Positions 9,834 through 18,725 of a stretch of 64,000 bases of DNA are shown here, piece after piece. Source of the stretch: Ruminococcus sp. AF46-10NS (GTDB lineage: Bacteria; Bacillota; Clostridia; Lachnospirales; Lachnospiraceae). Numbering within the stretch: position 1 is the first letter of the stretch; every line of letters begins with the position of its first letter. The position numbers and the translations under genes were made by a program. Below the pieces are notes generated by a model, which made no database searches, was not told the origin of the DNA, and saw only the letters and a list, made by a program, of their open reading frames with translations. The stretch is taken from NCBI RefSeq assembly GCF_003474435.1, contig NZ_QRNF01000001.1:98950-162949 (forward strand), read 5' to 3'.

Positions 9834-10193
9834 ATGTTGATTAAAATAGAAGCAATCGTAAGAGAAGAAAAAATGGAAGATGTCAAAGCAGCGTTAAATG
9901 ACATCCAGGTAAACGGTTTTACAGTAACCCAGATCATGGGCTGCGGAACACAGCGTGGCTATACAGAATATGTCCGTGGTTCCAAAATCGATGTATTTCT
10001 GAAACCGAAGATCAAGTTTGAGATCGTAGTATCATCAGAAGACTGGGAGATTAAAGTCATTGATGCGATTCAGAAAGCAGCATTCACCGGTGATCCGGGC
10101 GATGGTAAGATATTCAGCTACGAGATTCGAAATGCTGTCCGAATCCGAACCGGTGAGACCGGATACGATGCACTGCAGTCGGAGTTCCTGTAA
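9834..10193 (+). CDS. glnK: PII nitrogen regulatory protein (GlnB/GlnK type)
   Basis: Small trimeric signal protein that reads ATP/ADP and 2-oxoglutarate and binds the Amt channel through its T-loop. 119 residues; the B-loop appears as FTGDPGDGKIF and the T-loop as RGYTEYVRGSKIDVFLKPK. By alignment the position of Tyr51, the uridylylation site in enteric PII, is occupied by Ile52, with no Tyr in that half of the loop. Control is therefore probably by ligands rather than uridylylation. The cotranscribed amt gene supports a GlnK-like role. A strong AGAGGAG site precedes the ATG. Confidence 0.93.
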   Translation: MLIKIEAIVREEKMEDVKAALNDIQVNGFTVTQIMGCGTQRGYTEYVRGSKIDVFLKPKIKFEIVVSSEDWEIKVIDAIQKAAFTGDPGDGKIFSYEIRNAVRIRTGETGYDALQSEFL

Positions 10194-10209
10194 AATAATA
10201 AAGATGTAA

Positions 10210-10262
10210 AAAAGATCCTTCTGGAAAAACTGAGATATTCAGATTTTCAGAAGGATTTTTTG
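10210..10262 (+). terminator. Terminator after amt-glnK
   Basis: GATCCTTCTGGAAAA pairs with ATTTTCAGAAGGATTTTTT around a short loop, ending in a T-run 17 bp after the PII stop. Confidence 0.8.
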
Positions 10263-10378
10263 CAGATAATTAACAATAGTCTTATTTTGATTTGATGCAA
10301 ACTTCTGCAGTTACATATAAGATAGAAAGGTACACAATAGATCAGTTAGAAAGTAAAATTAAAACATACGGAAAAACT

Positions 10379-10664
10379 ATGTCAAAAAAGAAATCAAAGA
10401 AGATCAGAAAAGAGCAGGCTCAGGAGTTGAGTTCAGCAGAACCGGAACATCCTGAACTGGCGGCAGAAAAAACAGCAGCCATTGACAGCTGCATCAAAGA
10501 TTCGGACTATTGCGATGGATTACTGGTCTGTGTTAGAATATGAGTTGTATTATAAAAAAAGAGACAATGCGGAAATTGAAGCGGAATTAAAAAAATATGC
10601 AGAAGAAATTGCAAATCTGGATCATAGAATGCTGGAACTACGAAATAAAATTGAAAAAATCTGA
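10379..10664 (+). CDS. Small charged coiled-coil protein, hypothetical, two overlapping frames
   Basis: Not recognised. From ATG 10379 one frame gives a lysine-rich start (MSKKKSKKIRKEQAQE) and runs to 10543. An overlapping frame continues to 10664 with a Glu/Lys-rich helix (EIEAELKKYAEEIANLD, then LELRNKIEKI) that looks like a coiled coil. The second half alone has an ATG at 10512 (MDYWSVLEYELYYKK) without a clear ribosome site. Either this is one gene of about 95 residues interrupted by a one-base shift near 10510, or two short overlapping genes. It lies between two terminators and is an independent unit. Confidence 0.35.
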
Positions 10665-10706
10665 ATAAACAGCGAATGTGAGATCAGAATGCCTGTTATA
10701 AAAAAG

Positions 10707-10754
10707 AAAACGGAGAATTCCCTAAAAAGAAGTTCAGGAATTCTCCGTTTTGTT
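10707..10754. terminator. Bidirectional terminator between the small gene and sdaAA
   Basis: AAAACGGAGAATTCC and GGAATTCTCCGTTTT are perfect complements around a 15-nt loop, with A-run and T-run ends that serve both strands. Confidence 0.85.
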
Positions 10755-10806
10755 GTTTGAGTCATTTCAGTCGGGGCCCTGTTTATTATGGGTTATACTC
10801 TGCTCA

Positions 10807-11676
10807 TCAGCTGCAAAGATGACATTTCTCACAGGCAGATGGTGTGGCTGCACAGCCGCCAAGAGCAGTCTCACGAAGCTCTGCAGGAAGCTTTTTTCCC
10901 ACGGCGTACATGGTATCGATCATCTCATCCAGAGGGATAAACTGAGTGATACCGGCCAGTGACATTTCCGCTGCGATGAGAGCATTGGAAACACCGGCTG
11001 CGTTACGGTTCTGGCAGGGATATTCCACCAGGCCGCCTACGGGGTCGCACACAAGTCCGAGCATGTTCATAAGAACCGTGGAAGCAGCATAAGTGCATTG
11101 TAAGGGTGTACCGCCAAGAAGCTCTACAGCAGCGGAAGCAGCCATGGCAGAAGCAATTCCAACCTCAGCCTGGCATCCGCCGACAGCACCGGCAACAGTG
11201 GCATTGCGCATGGCAAGATAGCCGATGGCACCTGCATTAAAAAGAGCCTGGCGGATTTTTTCATCGGAAAAGCCGTAGACCTCCTGAAGAGCAAGCATCA
11301 GTCCTGGAACGATCCCGGCACTGCCGGCAGTAGGAGAGGCAACGATAAGTCCCATGGAAGCGTTAGTCTCCAGAGTTGCCATAGCGTAGGTGATACCTTT
11401 TCCAAGGACATTTCCGCACAGACTTTTTCCCTGGTCATGAAATTCGCAGAGCCTTCGGGCTTCACCGCCGATCAGTCCCCCCATAGATATCACCGGATCT
11501 TTGATGGGGGAAAAAGCAGCGTCCTTCATGATCTCCAGAACACGGTTCATGCGCTGGTTCACGATTTCAGCAGTGGTTTCACCAAGCAGGATCTCACGCT
11601 GGCGCATTACTTCGGAAATCGGAAGATTTTTTTCCCGGCAGAGAGCAAGGAGTTCCTTTGCATTTTTGAAATCCAT
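10807..11676 (-). CDS. sdaAA: L-serine dehydratase, iron-sulfur-dependent, alpha subunit
   Basis: Catalytic subunit converting L-serine to pyruvate and ammonia with an oxygen-sensitive 4Fe-4S cluster. 289 residues. Glycine-rich ASPTAGSAGIVPG, AGAVGGCQAEVGIA, LVCDPVGGLVEYPCQNRNA and a C-terminal GGCAATPSACEKCHLC provide the cluster and cofactor-pocket cysteines. The start is ATG 11676: AGGAGG lies 9 bp upstream, while the ATG at 11685 abuts that site. It follows sdaAB by 20 bp and the transporter gene, forming a serine uptake-and-deamination operon. Confidence 0.95.
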   Translation of the reverse strand: MDFKNAKELLALCREKNLPISEVMRQREILLGETTAEIVNQRMNRVLEIMKDAAFSPIKDPVISMGGLIGGEARRLCEFHDQGKSLCGNVLGKGITYAMATLETNASMGLIVASPTAGSAGIVPGLMLALQEVYGFSDEKIRQALFNAGAIGYLAMRNATVAGAVGGCQAEVGIASAMAASAAVELLGGTPLQCTYAASTVLMNMLGLVCDPVGGLVEYPCQNRNAAGVSNALIAAEMSLAGITQFIPLDEMIDTMYAVGKKLPAELRETALGGCAATPSACEKCHLCS

Positions 11677-11696
11677 AAAACACATCCTCCTTTTTC

Positions 11697-12365
11697 CTAC
11701 ATCTGAACAACCATGACATCATGGATGTTGGCGTTCCGGTGAATGCTTTCTACGATATCTTCAGGGAGATGACCATCGGATTCTACGATCGTATACGCTG
11801 TAGTTCCCTTGGACTCTCGGAAAAGACGCATAAAAGCAATGTTAATGTTACGTTCACTTAAGCATCTGGTGATGTAGGCCACAACACCGGGGGTATCCTG
11901 ATGGATCACGATGATCGCGCTGTACTCGCCTGTGAAATCCACTTTTACGTGGTTGATCTCAACAATGCGAACCTTGCCGCCACCCAGCGATTCACCGCGG
12001 ACAGTCATTTCCTGTCCCTGGTCATTGACCATATGGATATCCACAGTGTTAGGATGTACATCCGTTTCTGATTCATTAGGAGTAAAGGAAAAGTCGATAC
12101 CTCTGTCTCTTGCAATGTCAAAAGAATTCCGGATGCGCATATCATCAGTAGAAAAGCCCATGATTCCTCCAAGAAGGGCACGGTCAGTACCGTGTCCCTT
12201 GTACGTTCTGGCAAAAGATCCGTAGAGGGTGAACTCCACTTTTTTCAGGGGCGGCATGATCATTTTCTGAGCAAGGAAAGCAATGCGCGCAGCACCTGCG
12301 GTATGAGAACTGGAAGGGCCGATCATGTTCGGACCCATAACGTCAAATACACTGATAAAAGACAT
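11697..12365 (-). CDS. sdaAB: L-serine dehydratase, iron-sulfur-dependent, beta subunit with ACT domain
   Basis: Partner of the alpha subunit, 222 residues. The N-terminal FDVMGPNMIGPSSSHTAGA is the hallmark of serine dehydratase beta domains. The C-terminal about 75 residues form an ACT domain (VIHQDTPGVVAYITRCLSER), which usually binds the amino acid as a regulator. AGGAG about 10 bp upstream supports ATG 12365. The start lies only 5 bp after the stop of the upstream transporter gene, indicating translational coupling. Confidence 0.95.
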   Translation of the reverse strand: MSFISVFDVMGPNMIGPSSSHTAGAARIAFLAQKMIMPPLKKVEFTLYGSFARTYKGHGTDRALLGGIMGFSTDDMRIRNSFDIARDRGIDFSFTPNESETDVHPNTVDIHMVNDQGQEMTVRGESLGGGKVRIVEINHVKVDFTGEYSAIIVIHQDTPGVVAYITRCLSERNINIAFMRLFRESKGTTAYTIVESDGHLPEDIVESIHRNANIHDVMVVQM

Positions 12366-12370
12366 TTTAC

Positions 12371-13591
12371 TTAAATCTCCTGTGGTGTTTTTACAATAAA
12401 TTTCTTATAAATTGTGTCAACGATCACGCCGATAGCATTGTCACCGGATACATTGCAGGCTGTTCCAAAGGAATCCTGTGTGATATAAAGGGCAACCATG
12501 ATCGCACAGATTGCACCGTCCGGATCACCGGCTTCAGCTCCGAATACCATGTAAAGGAATGGAAGAGCAGTCATGATGGAACCGCCAGGAGCACCCGGGG
12601 AAGCAACCATGGCAACACCAAGAGTCATGATAAATGGAACAACAGTACCAAGACTGATCGGCAGCTGGTTCATAAGACAAACTGCAGTTGCACAGGCTGT
12701 GATGGTGATCATGGAACCAGCCATATGAATGTTTGCACAGAGCGGTACTACGAAGTTGCGGATCTGCTCGCACACGCCGTCATTCTTTGCACATTCCAGG
12801 TTGACCGGGATGGTAGCTGCGGAAGACTGTGTTCCCAGAGCAGTGGTGTATCCCGGAATCTGATTTTTGATCAGAGTGAAAGGATTTTTCTTGCTTACTG
12901 TACCTGCGACCAGGAACTGGATGGTAATGCAGATCAGGTGCATGATGATAACAACAAGGAATACCTTCCAGAGGATGCTTAAGATCGCAAAGGTTTTTCC
13001 GGAGATCGTCATATCTGTAAATGTTCCGCAGATATAAAGCGGAAGCAGCGGAATGATGATCGTATGAAGAACTTTGTCAATGATCCTGGAAAAGTCGCTC
13101 ATTCCGTTATAAAGGCTGTTTCCCATTTCTTTTCCACGCATGGAAGAGAGGCAGAGTCCCATAACAAAGGCAAGGGCAACAGCAGAAAGAGTATCCATGA
13201 CAGGCTCCAGTGTAATAGAGAAAAACGGTGTCAGGGATGAGTCGGCAGTAGCTGCGATCTGATCCAGTGCACCTTCACTCATAAAGTGCGGGAACAGATT
13301 GGATGATACCAGGTAAGAAGCAGATCCCGCGATCAGAGTGGAACCATAGGCCAGAGCCACTGTGATCAGAAGAAGCTTACCTGCACCCTGTGAAAGATCT
13401 GCAATACCCATAGTTACATAGGCAAGGATCATCAGAGGGATCACGAATTTCAAAAATGTGCTGAAAAATCCGGAAAGGGTTACAACAAAGCGACAGAAGC
13501 CTTCCGGAAGAAACTGGCCGAACAGGATACCTACGATAATGGCAATGATCAGCTTCGGCACAAGCCCGATCTTGATTTTTTTCTTTTCCAT
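12371..13591 (-). CDS. sstT: Sodium/serine-threonine symporter, dicarboxylate/amino acid:cation symporter family
   Basis: Membrane carrier of 406 residues with the DAACS fold: N-terminal helices, SSAATIPVNLECAKN (the serine-rich reentrant hairpin), GSMITITACATAVCLMNQ and SPGAPGGSIM, then ALYITQDSFGTACNVSGDNAIG (the conserved NxxGD region). Being first in the operon with both serine dehydratase subunits, it most likely imports serine and perhaps threonine. The substrate is inferred from context. AGGAGGAAAG lies upstream of the start. A LysR gene is divergent. Confidence 0.9.
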   Translation of the reverse strand: MEKKKIKIGLVPKLIIAIIVGILFGQFLPEGFCRFVVTLSGFFSTFLKFVIPLMILAYVTMGIADLSQGAGKLLLITVALAYGSTLIAGSASYLVSSNLFPHFMSEGALDQIAATADSSLTPFFSITLEPVMDTLSAVALAFVMGLCLSSMRGKEMGNSLYNGMSDFSRIIDKVLHTIIIPLLPLYICGTFTDMTISGKTFAILSILWKVFLVVIIMHLICITIQFLVAGTVSKKNPFTLIKNQIPGYTTALGTQSSAATIPVNLECAKNDGVCEQIRNFVVPLCANIHMAGSMITITACATAVCLMNQLPISLGTVVPFIMTLGVAMVASPGAPGGSIMTALPFLYMVFGAEAGDPDGAICAIMVALYITQDSFGTACNVSGDNAIGVIVDTIYKKFIVKTPQEI

Positions 13592-13825
13592 TTGGATTCT
13601 TTCCTCCTGAGTATGAAAGTATGCAGTTACTATTTAATACAGGATATTGCTAGTGAATAGTAACATTGTGTGTCGCTGTCACACGGACAGAAAAAATTAG
13701 TAAAGTTGCACAAAAGTACGATTGACGTCTTCGTGATTATATTGTAACATTGATATAATAATAAGGCAAATTCATAGATTTCATTATCATGTTGAAATAA
13801 TTTCATAGAAAAAAGGTGAAAAATC

Positions 13826-14698
13826 ATGGAAATCCGTCAGCTAGAGACATTCGTACATGTAGCACAGCTTCAGAGCTTTTCCAGGGCAGCAGAAGTCCTC
13901 GGATACTCTCAGTCAGCCATCACTGTCCAGATCCGTCTTCTTGAAAATGAACTGGAAACCCGTCTTTTTGACAGAACCGGCAAGCGTGTTGTGCTCACTT
14001 CTTCGGGAAAAGAATTCCTGGATCATGCCAACCGGATCTTATATGACATAAACAGAGCGCGAAAATCAATGAACGACGATACGGAATTGAAGAACCCGCT
14101 GCATATCGGAACCATCGAGTCACTGTGTACAGCCAAGCTTCCCTCTGTTCTTACCAAATATCGAAGACTTCATCCGAAAGTTAGTCTTCAGGTAACGATT
14201 GATACGCCAGAACAGCTGATCAGGATGATGGAGCATAATGGACTGGATCTTATTTACATATTGGACACTCCAAGATGGGATCAGAACTGGATCAAAGTAA
14301 TGGAGAAGGCAGAGCCCGTGGTGTTCGTGGCATCTGCAGATTCGGACTTTGCAGGAAAAACTCTGAAACTTAACGATATCCTGGAGGAGCCTTTTTTTCT
14401 CACAGAGAGGAATGCCAATTACCGGCAGGCCCTGGATCAGCAGCTGGCACTTAAGAAGCAGGCCCTGTCACCGGTGCTGGAGATCAGCGACACTGCCTTT
14501 ATCATCCGTATGCTGGAAAAAAATCACGGACTTTCCTTCCTTCCCTATCTGGCTGTGGAGCGGGATATCAGGAAAGGACGTATCGCTCTTCTTCATGTGG
14601 AAGATGTGGAGATATCCATGTACCGGCAGATCTTTTACCATAAGAATAAGTTTAAGACAAGAGAGATGGAAGAATTTATCAGACTTGCGGCAGAGTGA
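13826..14698 (+). CDS. LysR-family regulator, probably of the serine operon
   Basis: 290 residues: an N-terminal winged helix (MEIRQLETFVHVAQLQSFSR, ALGYSQSAITVQIRLLE-like spacing, ELETRLFDRTGKRVVLT) and a C-terminal periplasmic-binding-like effector domain. It is divergent from sstT-sdaAB-sdaAA across a 234-bp gap, the usual arrangement for a LysR protein controlling its neighbour. An AAAAGGTG site lies 7 bp before ATG 13826. Effector unknown; serine or a related amino acid is a reasonable guess. Confidence 0.92.
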   Translation: MEIRQLETFVHVAQLQSFSRAAEVLGYSQSAITVQIRLLENELETRLFDRTGKRVVLTSSGKEFLDHANRILYDINRARKSMNDDTELKNPLHIGTIESLCTAKLPSVLTKYRRLHPKVSLQVTIDTPEQLIRMMEHNGLDLIYILDTPRWDQNWIKVMEKAEPVVFVASADSDFAGKTLKLNDILEEPFFLTERNANYRQALDQQLALKKQALSPVLEISDTAFIIRMLEKNHGLSFLPYLAVERDIRKGRIALLHVEDVEISMYRQIFYHKNKFKTREMEEFIRLAAE

Positions 14699-14712
14699 TC
14701 TGCCGCATTTTC
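14687..14712 (+). terminator. Terminator overlapping the LysR stop codon
   Basis: GCGGCAGA and TCTGCCGC pair around GTGA, so the TGA stop lies in the loop. A short ATTTTCT tail follows. Confidence 0.7.
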
Positions 14713-14893
14713 TGTACGGTTTCACGGGTGAGGTATATGACATGGGGAGTGAACAGTAAGTTATTGTTCACTGGCAATATTCCGCGAGGTGTTTTTGGTG
14801 AGCGAAGGTCACAGAAATTCCAGTGTTGTATCTTGTAAAGCAGATAAAAATGTGGCACTATAGATGGTATAAAAAATCAGAGGAGCGATCAAC

Positions 14894-15361
14894 ATGGATT
14901 TTACAGAAGAAGCGAAGACACTGGGTTTTTCCGATGCAGCGGTGATGGATACAGATAATCTGGTTTTTATGCCGGAGTACCGTGTTTTCTGTGAGGAGAA
15001 TGCCTGCGGTAATTATGACAAGAACCCTGCATGTCCGCCGGAGAGCGGAACTGTGGAAGAGATGAAGGCACGTGCCCTTAAATATGAAAAAACACTGGTG
15101 CTTCAGACCACCCAGGACAGCCTTATGGATTATAAGAAGGCGAAGCTTTTTCACAACAAACTTACCGAAAAGCTTTCAGAAAAAATGAAAGAAGCAGGAA
15201 AAACAGACATTCTTATCATGAGTGCAGGTCCGTACAAACATAATTCCTGTATGTCTGCCTATTGCGTAAATGCCCAGAAAATGGCAGATGCGGTAAACAT
15301 GCTTTGTTGGACAGATGACGGAAAGATCCGATATTTTTCCCAGATCCTTTTCCATGAATAA
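14894..15361 (+). CDS. DUF2284 family predicted metal-binding protein
   Basis: 155 residues with a cysteine pattern typical of DUF2284: CEENACGNYDKNPACPP near residues 35-52, then HNSCMSAYCVNAQKMADAV in the C-terminal half. These probably bind a metal or iron-sulfur cluster; no reaction is established for the family. AGAGGAG lies about 8 bp before the ATG. It is monocistronic, between the LysR gene and a decayed sensor gene. Confidence 0.8.
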   Translation: MDFTEEAKTLGFSDAAVMDTDNLVFMPEYRVFCEENACGNYDKNPACPPESGTVEEMKARALKYEKTLVLQTTQDSLMDYKKAKLFHNKLTEKLSEKMKEAGKTDILIMSAGPYKHNSCMSAYCVNAQKMADAVNMLCWTDDGKIRYFSQILFHE

Positions 15362-15534
15362 AAGATTTTCCGAGTAAATTACTACAGTGTGTCTTTTTGC
15401 GCACTTTTTCCACTAAAGAACTGGATATAATAAACAAATTAGAGTAAAATTTATGTTATATATACGTGCATAACGCATAAAAATGCTGGCTGTGAAATAA
15501 ACAGTAACGCTAAAAGTCCGGGGGGATCGGAAAA

Positions 15535-16649
15535 ATGAAGAAAAAGATCCGGATTGAAAAAGTAAGCACCTGGAGCACGGTGATTGCTTTTTTTTCACAT
15601 TTATATTTTGGGGAATTGCTGTGTGGAGCTGGGGGGAATTTAATACCATCAAGACAGCGACAGAACAGTATATTACCTGCGAGGATGCGACCAAACAGAT
15701 GCAGGAGGGGTCTGATTATCTGACGGAGCAGGTACGGCTGTATACCATGACAGGTGAGAAGCAGTACATGGATAATTATTTTAAAGAGAAGGAAACCGGT
15801 AAAAAAAGAGAAGCTTCCCTGGAGTCCATAAAAAAGAATTTGGCGAAACAGAAATGTATTATGTGATCCAGGCTGCGTATAAGAACTCTGAAGAATTTAA
15901 TGAACATTGAATATAAGGCTATGCGTCTGGTAGTGGAAAACACCGGACTTTCCAGGGAGGCATGGCCGCAGGAAATTCAGGATATCAAACTGTCATATCC
16001 GGAAAGCAATCTTTCTGCTACAGGTAAGATGCGTACAGCCCAGCTGCTTGTAAGTAACAACAGTTATCAGGCTGCCAAAGAACGGATTACCAACAAATGT
16101 CAGGAATGTAAATCACTTCTTGCAGACACTACCAGAAATGTTCAGGGAAAATCTATTCGTATTTCCAAAGAAATCGTGAAGAAACTGGAAGGCTGTATGG
16201 CAGTTCTGGTTGCCTTGATCGTGATCATCAGCGTAATAATACGAAAACTGATAGTAAAGCCTCTTCTCAGCTACAACCAGAGTATTAAGAATGGTGAAAT
16301 TTTTCCTGTGATCGGTGCAGCGGAATTACAGAATCTGGCAGAAACCTATAACACCATGTACAGGGATATTCAGGAGACGCAGAAACTGATTCGGCATGAA
16401 GCTGAGAATGATGCTCTGACAGAACTTCTGAACAGAAGATATTTTGACAAGATCCTCAGGATATATGATGAAGGCAAGAGCTCTTTTGCCCTTCTTCTGA
16501 ACCCGGAGGATGATCTTCCACCGGTTTCCCTGAGTGTGGGAGCAGCATTTGCAGACAGAGAGAATCCGGGAGAAAGTATTTTCAAAGATGCGGACAAGGC
16601 TCTCTATTATGTGAAAGAGCATGGACGGAACGGCTGCAGTTTTTACTGA
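15535..16649 (+). pseudogene. Membrane sensor with deleted GGDEF domain (decayed diguanylate cyclase-like gene)
   Basis: Reading across three one-base shifts gives one protein. It has an N-terminal membrane segment, an extracellular helical region (ATEQYITCEDATKQMQEG and onward), a second membrane segment near 16195-16260 and a HAMP-like linker. It ends in the two ends of a GGDEF domain: NDALTELLNRRYFDKI joins almost directly to PVSLSVGAAF and ALYYVKEHGRNGC. The middle, including the GG(D/E)EF signature and the metal-binding Asp, is absent, so no cyclase activity is expected. Shifts lie near 15590 (run of 8 T), 15832 (run of A) and 15898 (extra T). The one-base shifts resemble sequencing errors, but the missing 70-80 residues do not. 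Confidence 0.75.
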
Positions 16650-16679
16650 TAACAGGCGGGGAGAAAGGTATGGGAGAGA

Positions 16680-18674
16680 ATGAGTTTATTAGACGGATGT
16701 GACATGGAGGAGCTTCTGAGAGAGTCCAGACTGGGATTCTGGAAGATCGAATTTGAAGAGAAAGAGGGGGTAACTCCACGTTTTTATGCGGATTCTGTTA
16801 CAGATGAACTGATGGGGATTTCAGCAGATATGACTCCGGAGGAGCGTTTTCTGTTCCACAGAGCACATATTCATCAGGATGATATGGAAATGTTCCTGGA
16901 ATATTCTGATAAACTTTCAGAGGAGCGTACAGAGATCGTTTACCGTTATATTCATCCGATAAGTGGCGAAATGTATGTCCGCTGCAGCGGAAAAAGAGAT
17001 TTTGTGGAAAAAGACAGAGTCTGTATTATAGGATTCCATCAGGATATTTCCCGGACTGTCCGGATGGAAAAAGAAAAGATGGCAGAGAAACGGCTGGCAG
17101 AACAGAATTATACGCTGCGTAAGGAACATCTTCTTCAGAGAGATTACTATAAAGATCTTCTGGACGTGCAGAACTGTGGGCTGATGGCATATACCTTTCC
17201 GGGACATAGGCTGATACATATGAATGCAGAGGCACTGAGGATCTATGGATATACAGATATTGCAGAAGTACAGTCCAAACTGGGGCCGATCATAAGGGGA
17301 GTATATTATCCGGATCCCGGCACTATTGACAAGCTGAAAGCACTTCGGAATGTAGATGATAATGTGGAATATGAATGCATTATCAATAAAGATACAGAGA
17401 AGGAATGTCATTCAATGGCAAAAACCCAGATCTTTACAACACCGGACGGTGAAAGGGCTATTGTCACCACATTTCTGGATGTATCCAGAATGGTCATGCT
17501 GAAAGATGCACTGAAACAGGCAGAAGAGGGAAACCGTGCAAAAACGGCTTTTCTTTTTAATATGTCTCATGATCTCAGAACACCTATGAATGCCATTATT
17601 GGTTTTTCAGAGCTGATGAAACGTCACTGGGATAACAGAGAACTGGCGGAGAATTATCTCTATAAGCTGAAAGAGTCCAGTAACTATCTTCTTGAGATCA
17701 TCAACAATGTTCTGGAGACAGCGAGAATCGAGAGCGGAAAGGAAGCGCTGCAGGAATCTGACTGCAATATCAGAAGCCTTTATGAAGATCTTAAGATCAT
17801 CACAGAAGGCACCCTGGAGAAAAAACATCTGAAATTCGAAAAAAATCTGAGGATCACTCATGAGAATGTAATCGGTGACCCCCTGAAACTGAAAGAGATA
17901 TTTGTAAACATATTGGGGAATGCAGTGAAGTATACTCCAGAATATGGAAAAGTTGTGATGACCATTACAGAGATCGAGCCGGAAAAAGAGGGCTGTGCAA
18001 CATTTCGAATAGTGATTGGAGATTCAGGCATCGGTATGAAACAGGAATATCTGGAACATATTTTTGAACCCTTTTCCAGAGAAAAAACATCTTCGGAATC
18101 CGGTGTCATCGGAACCGGGCTTGGTCTTTCCATTGTAAAATCTCTTGTGGAAATGATGAATGGAAGGATTTCTGTTGAAAGCGAAGAAGGCAAAGGAACA
18201 AGATTTACAGTTGTTCTTTCACATCCTGTAGCCCAAATTAAGGAACAGGAAGAAGAAAAAATGCAAAATACAGAAGTTACCTGTGCAGAAGAGCTGAAAG
18301 GAAAAAGAATCCTGGTGGCAGAAGACAATGCACTGAATGCAGAGATCATTCTGACCATTCTGAAAGATTACGGCATAGAGGCAGAGCTTGCCGCGGATGG
18401 AGATATTGTCATAGATATGCTGAAGAGAAATCAGGCAGATTATTATGATATGATCCTTATGGACATCCAGATGCCACATATGGATGGATATGAGGCAACG
18501 AAGGTAATCCGCAGACTTGAAGACAGGAGGGCAGAGATTCCCATTGTGGCCATGACAGCCAATGCTTTTGAGGAAGACCGTAAAGCTGCATTTGCGGCAG
18601 GAATGAACGGTCACGTTGCGAAACCGATTGAGATATCCCGGCTTCTGGAAACTATGGCAGAACTTCTGAACTGA
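16680..18674 (+). CDS. Hybrid sensor histidine kinase with two PAS-like domains and a receiver
   Basis: 664 residues, cytoplasmic, with no membrane segment. Two PAS-like regions (about 1-130 and 160-275) precede the dimerisation/phosphoacceptor helix MSHDLRTPMNAIIGF with His297. The ATPase domain follows (N box ILGNAVKYT, GDSGIGM, GTGLGLSIVKSL), then a C-terminal receiver (ILVAEDN, phosphoacceptor Asp595 in ILMDIQMP, TANAF and KPI). No separate output protein is adjacent. It starts 30 bp after the decayed GGDEF gene and may once have been cotranscribed with it. GGGAGAG is just upstream of the chosen ATG. Confidence 0.9.
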   Translation: MSLLDGCDMEELLRESRLGFWKIEFEEKEGVTPRFYADSVTDELMGISADMTPEERFLFHRAHIHQDDMEMFLEYSDKLSEERTEIVYRYIHPISGEMYVRCSGKRDFVEKDRVCIIGFHQDISRTVRMEKEKMAEKRLAEQNYTLRKEHLLQRDYYKDLLDVQNCGLMAYTFPGHRLIHMNAEALRIYGYTDIAEVQSKLGPIIRGVYYPDPGTIDKLKALRNVDDNVEYECIINKDTEKECHSMAKTQIFTTPDGERAIVTTFLDVSRMVMLKDALKQAEEGNRAKTAFLFNMSHDLRTPMNAIIGFSELMKRHWDNRELAENYLYKLKESSNYLLEIINNVLETARIESGKEALQESDCNIRSLYEDLKIITEGTLEKKHLKFEKNLRITHENVIGDPLKLKEIFVNILGNAVKYTPEYGKVVMTITEIEPEKEGCATFRIVIGDSGIGMKQEYLEHIFEPFSREKTSSESGVIGTGLGLSIVKSLVEMMNGRISVESEEGKGTRFTVVLSHPVAQIKEQEEEKMQNTEVTCAEELKGKRILVAEDNALNAEIILTILKDYGIEAELAADGDIVIDMLKRNQADYYDMILMDIQMPHMDGYEATKVIRRLEDRRAEIPIVAMTANAFEEDRKAAFAAGMNGHVAKPIEISRLLETMAELLN

Positions 18675-18725
18675 AAAAACTTTCGAATAAAAAGCACGCG
18701 ATTTTGCTGTTCGAAGGAGGGTATT

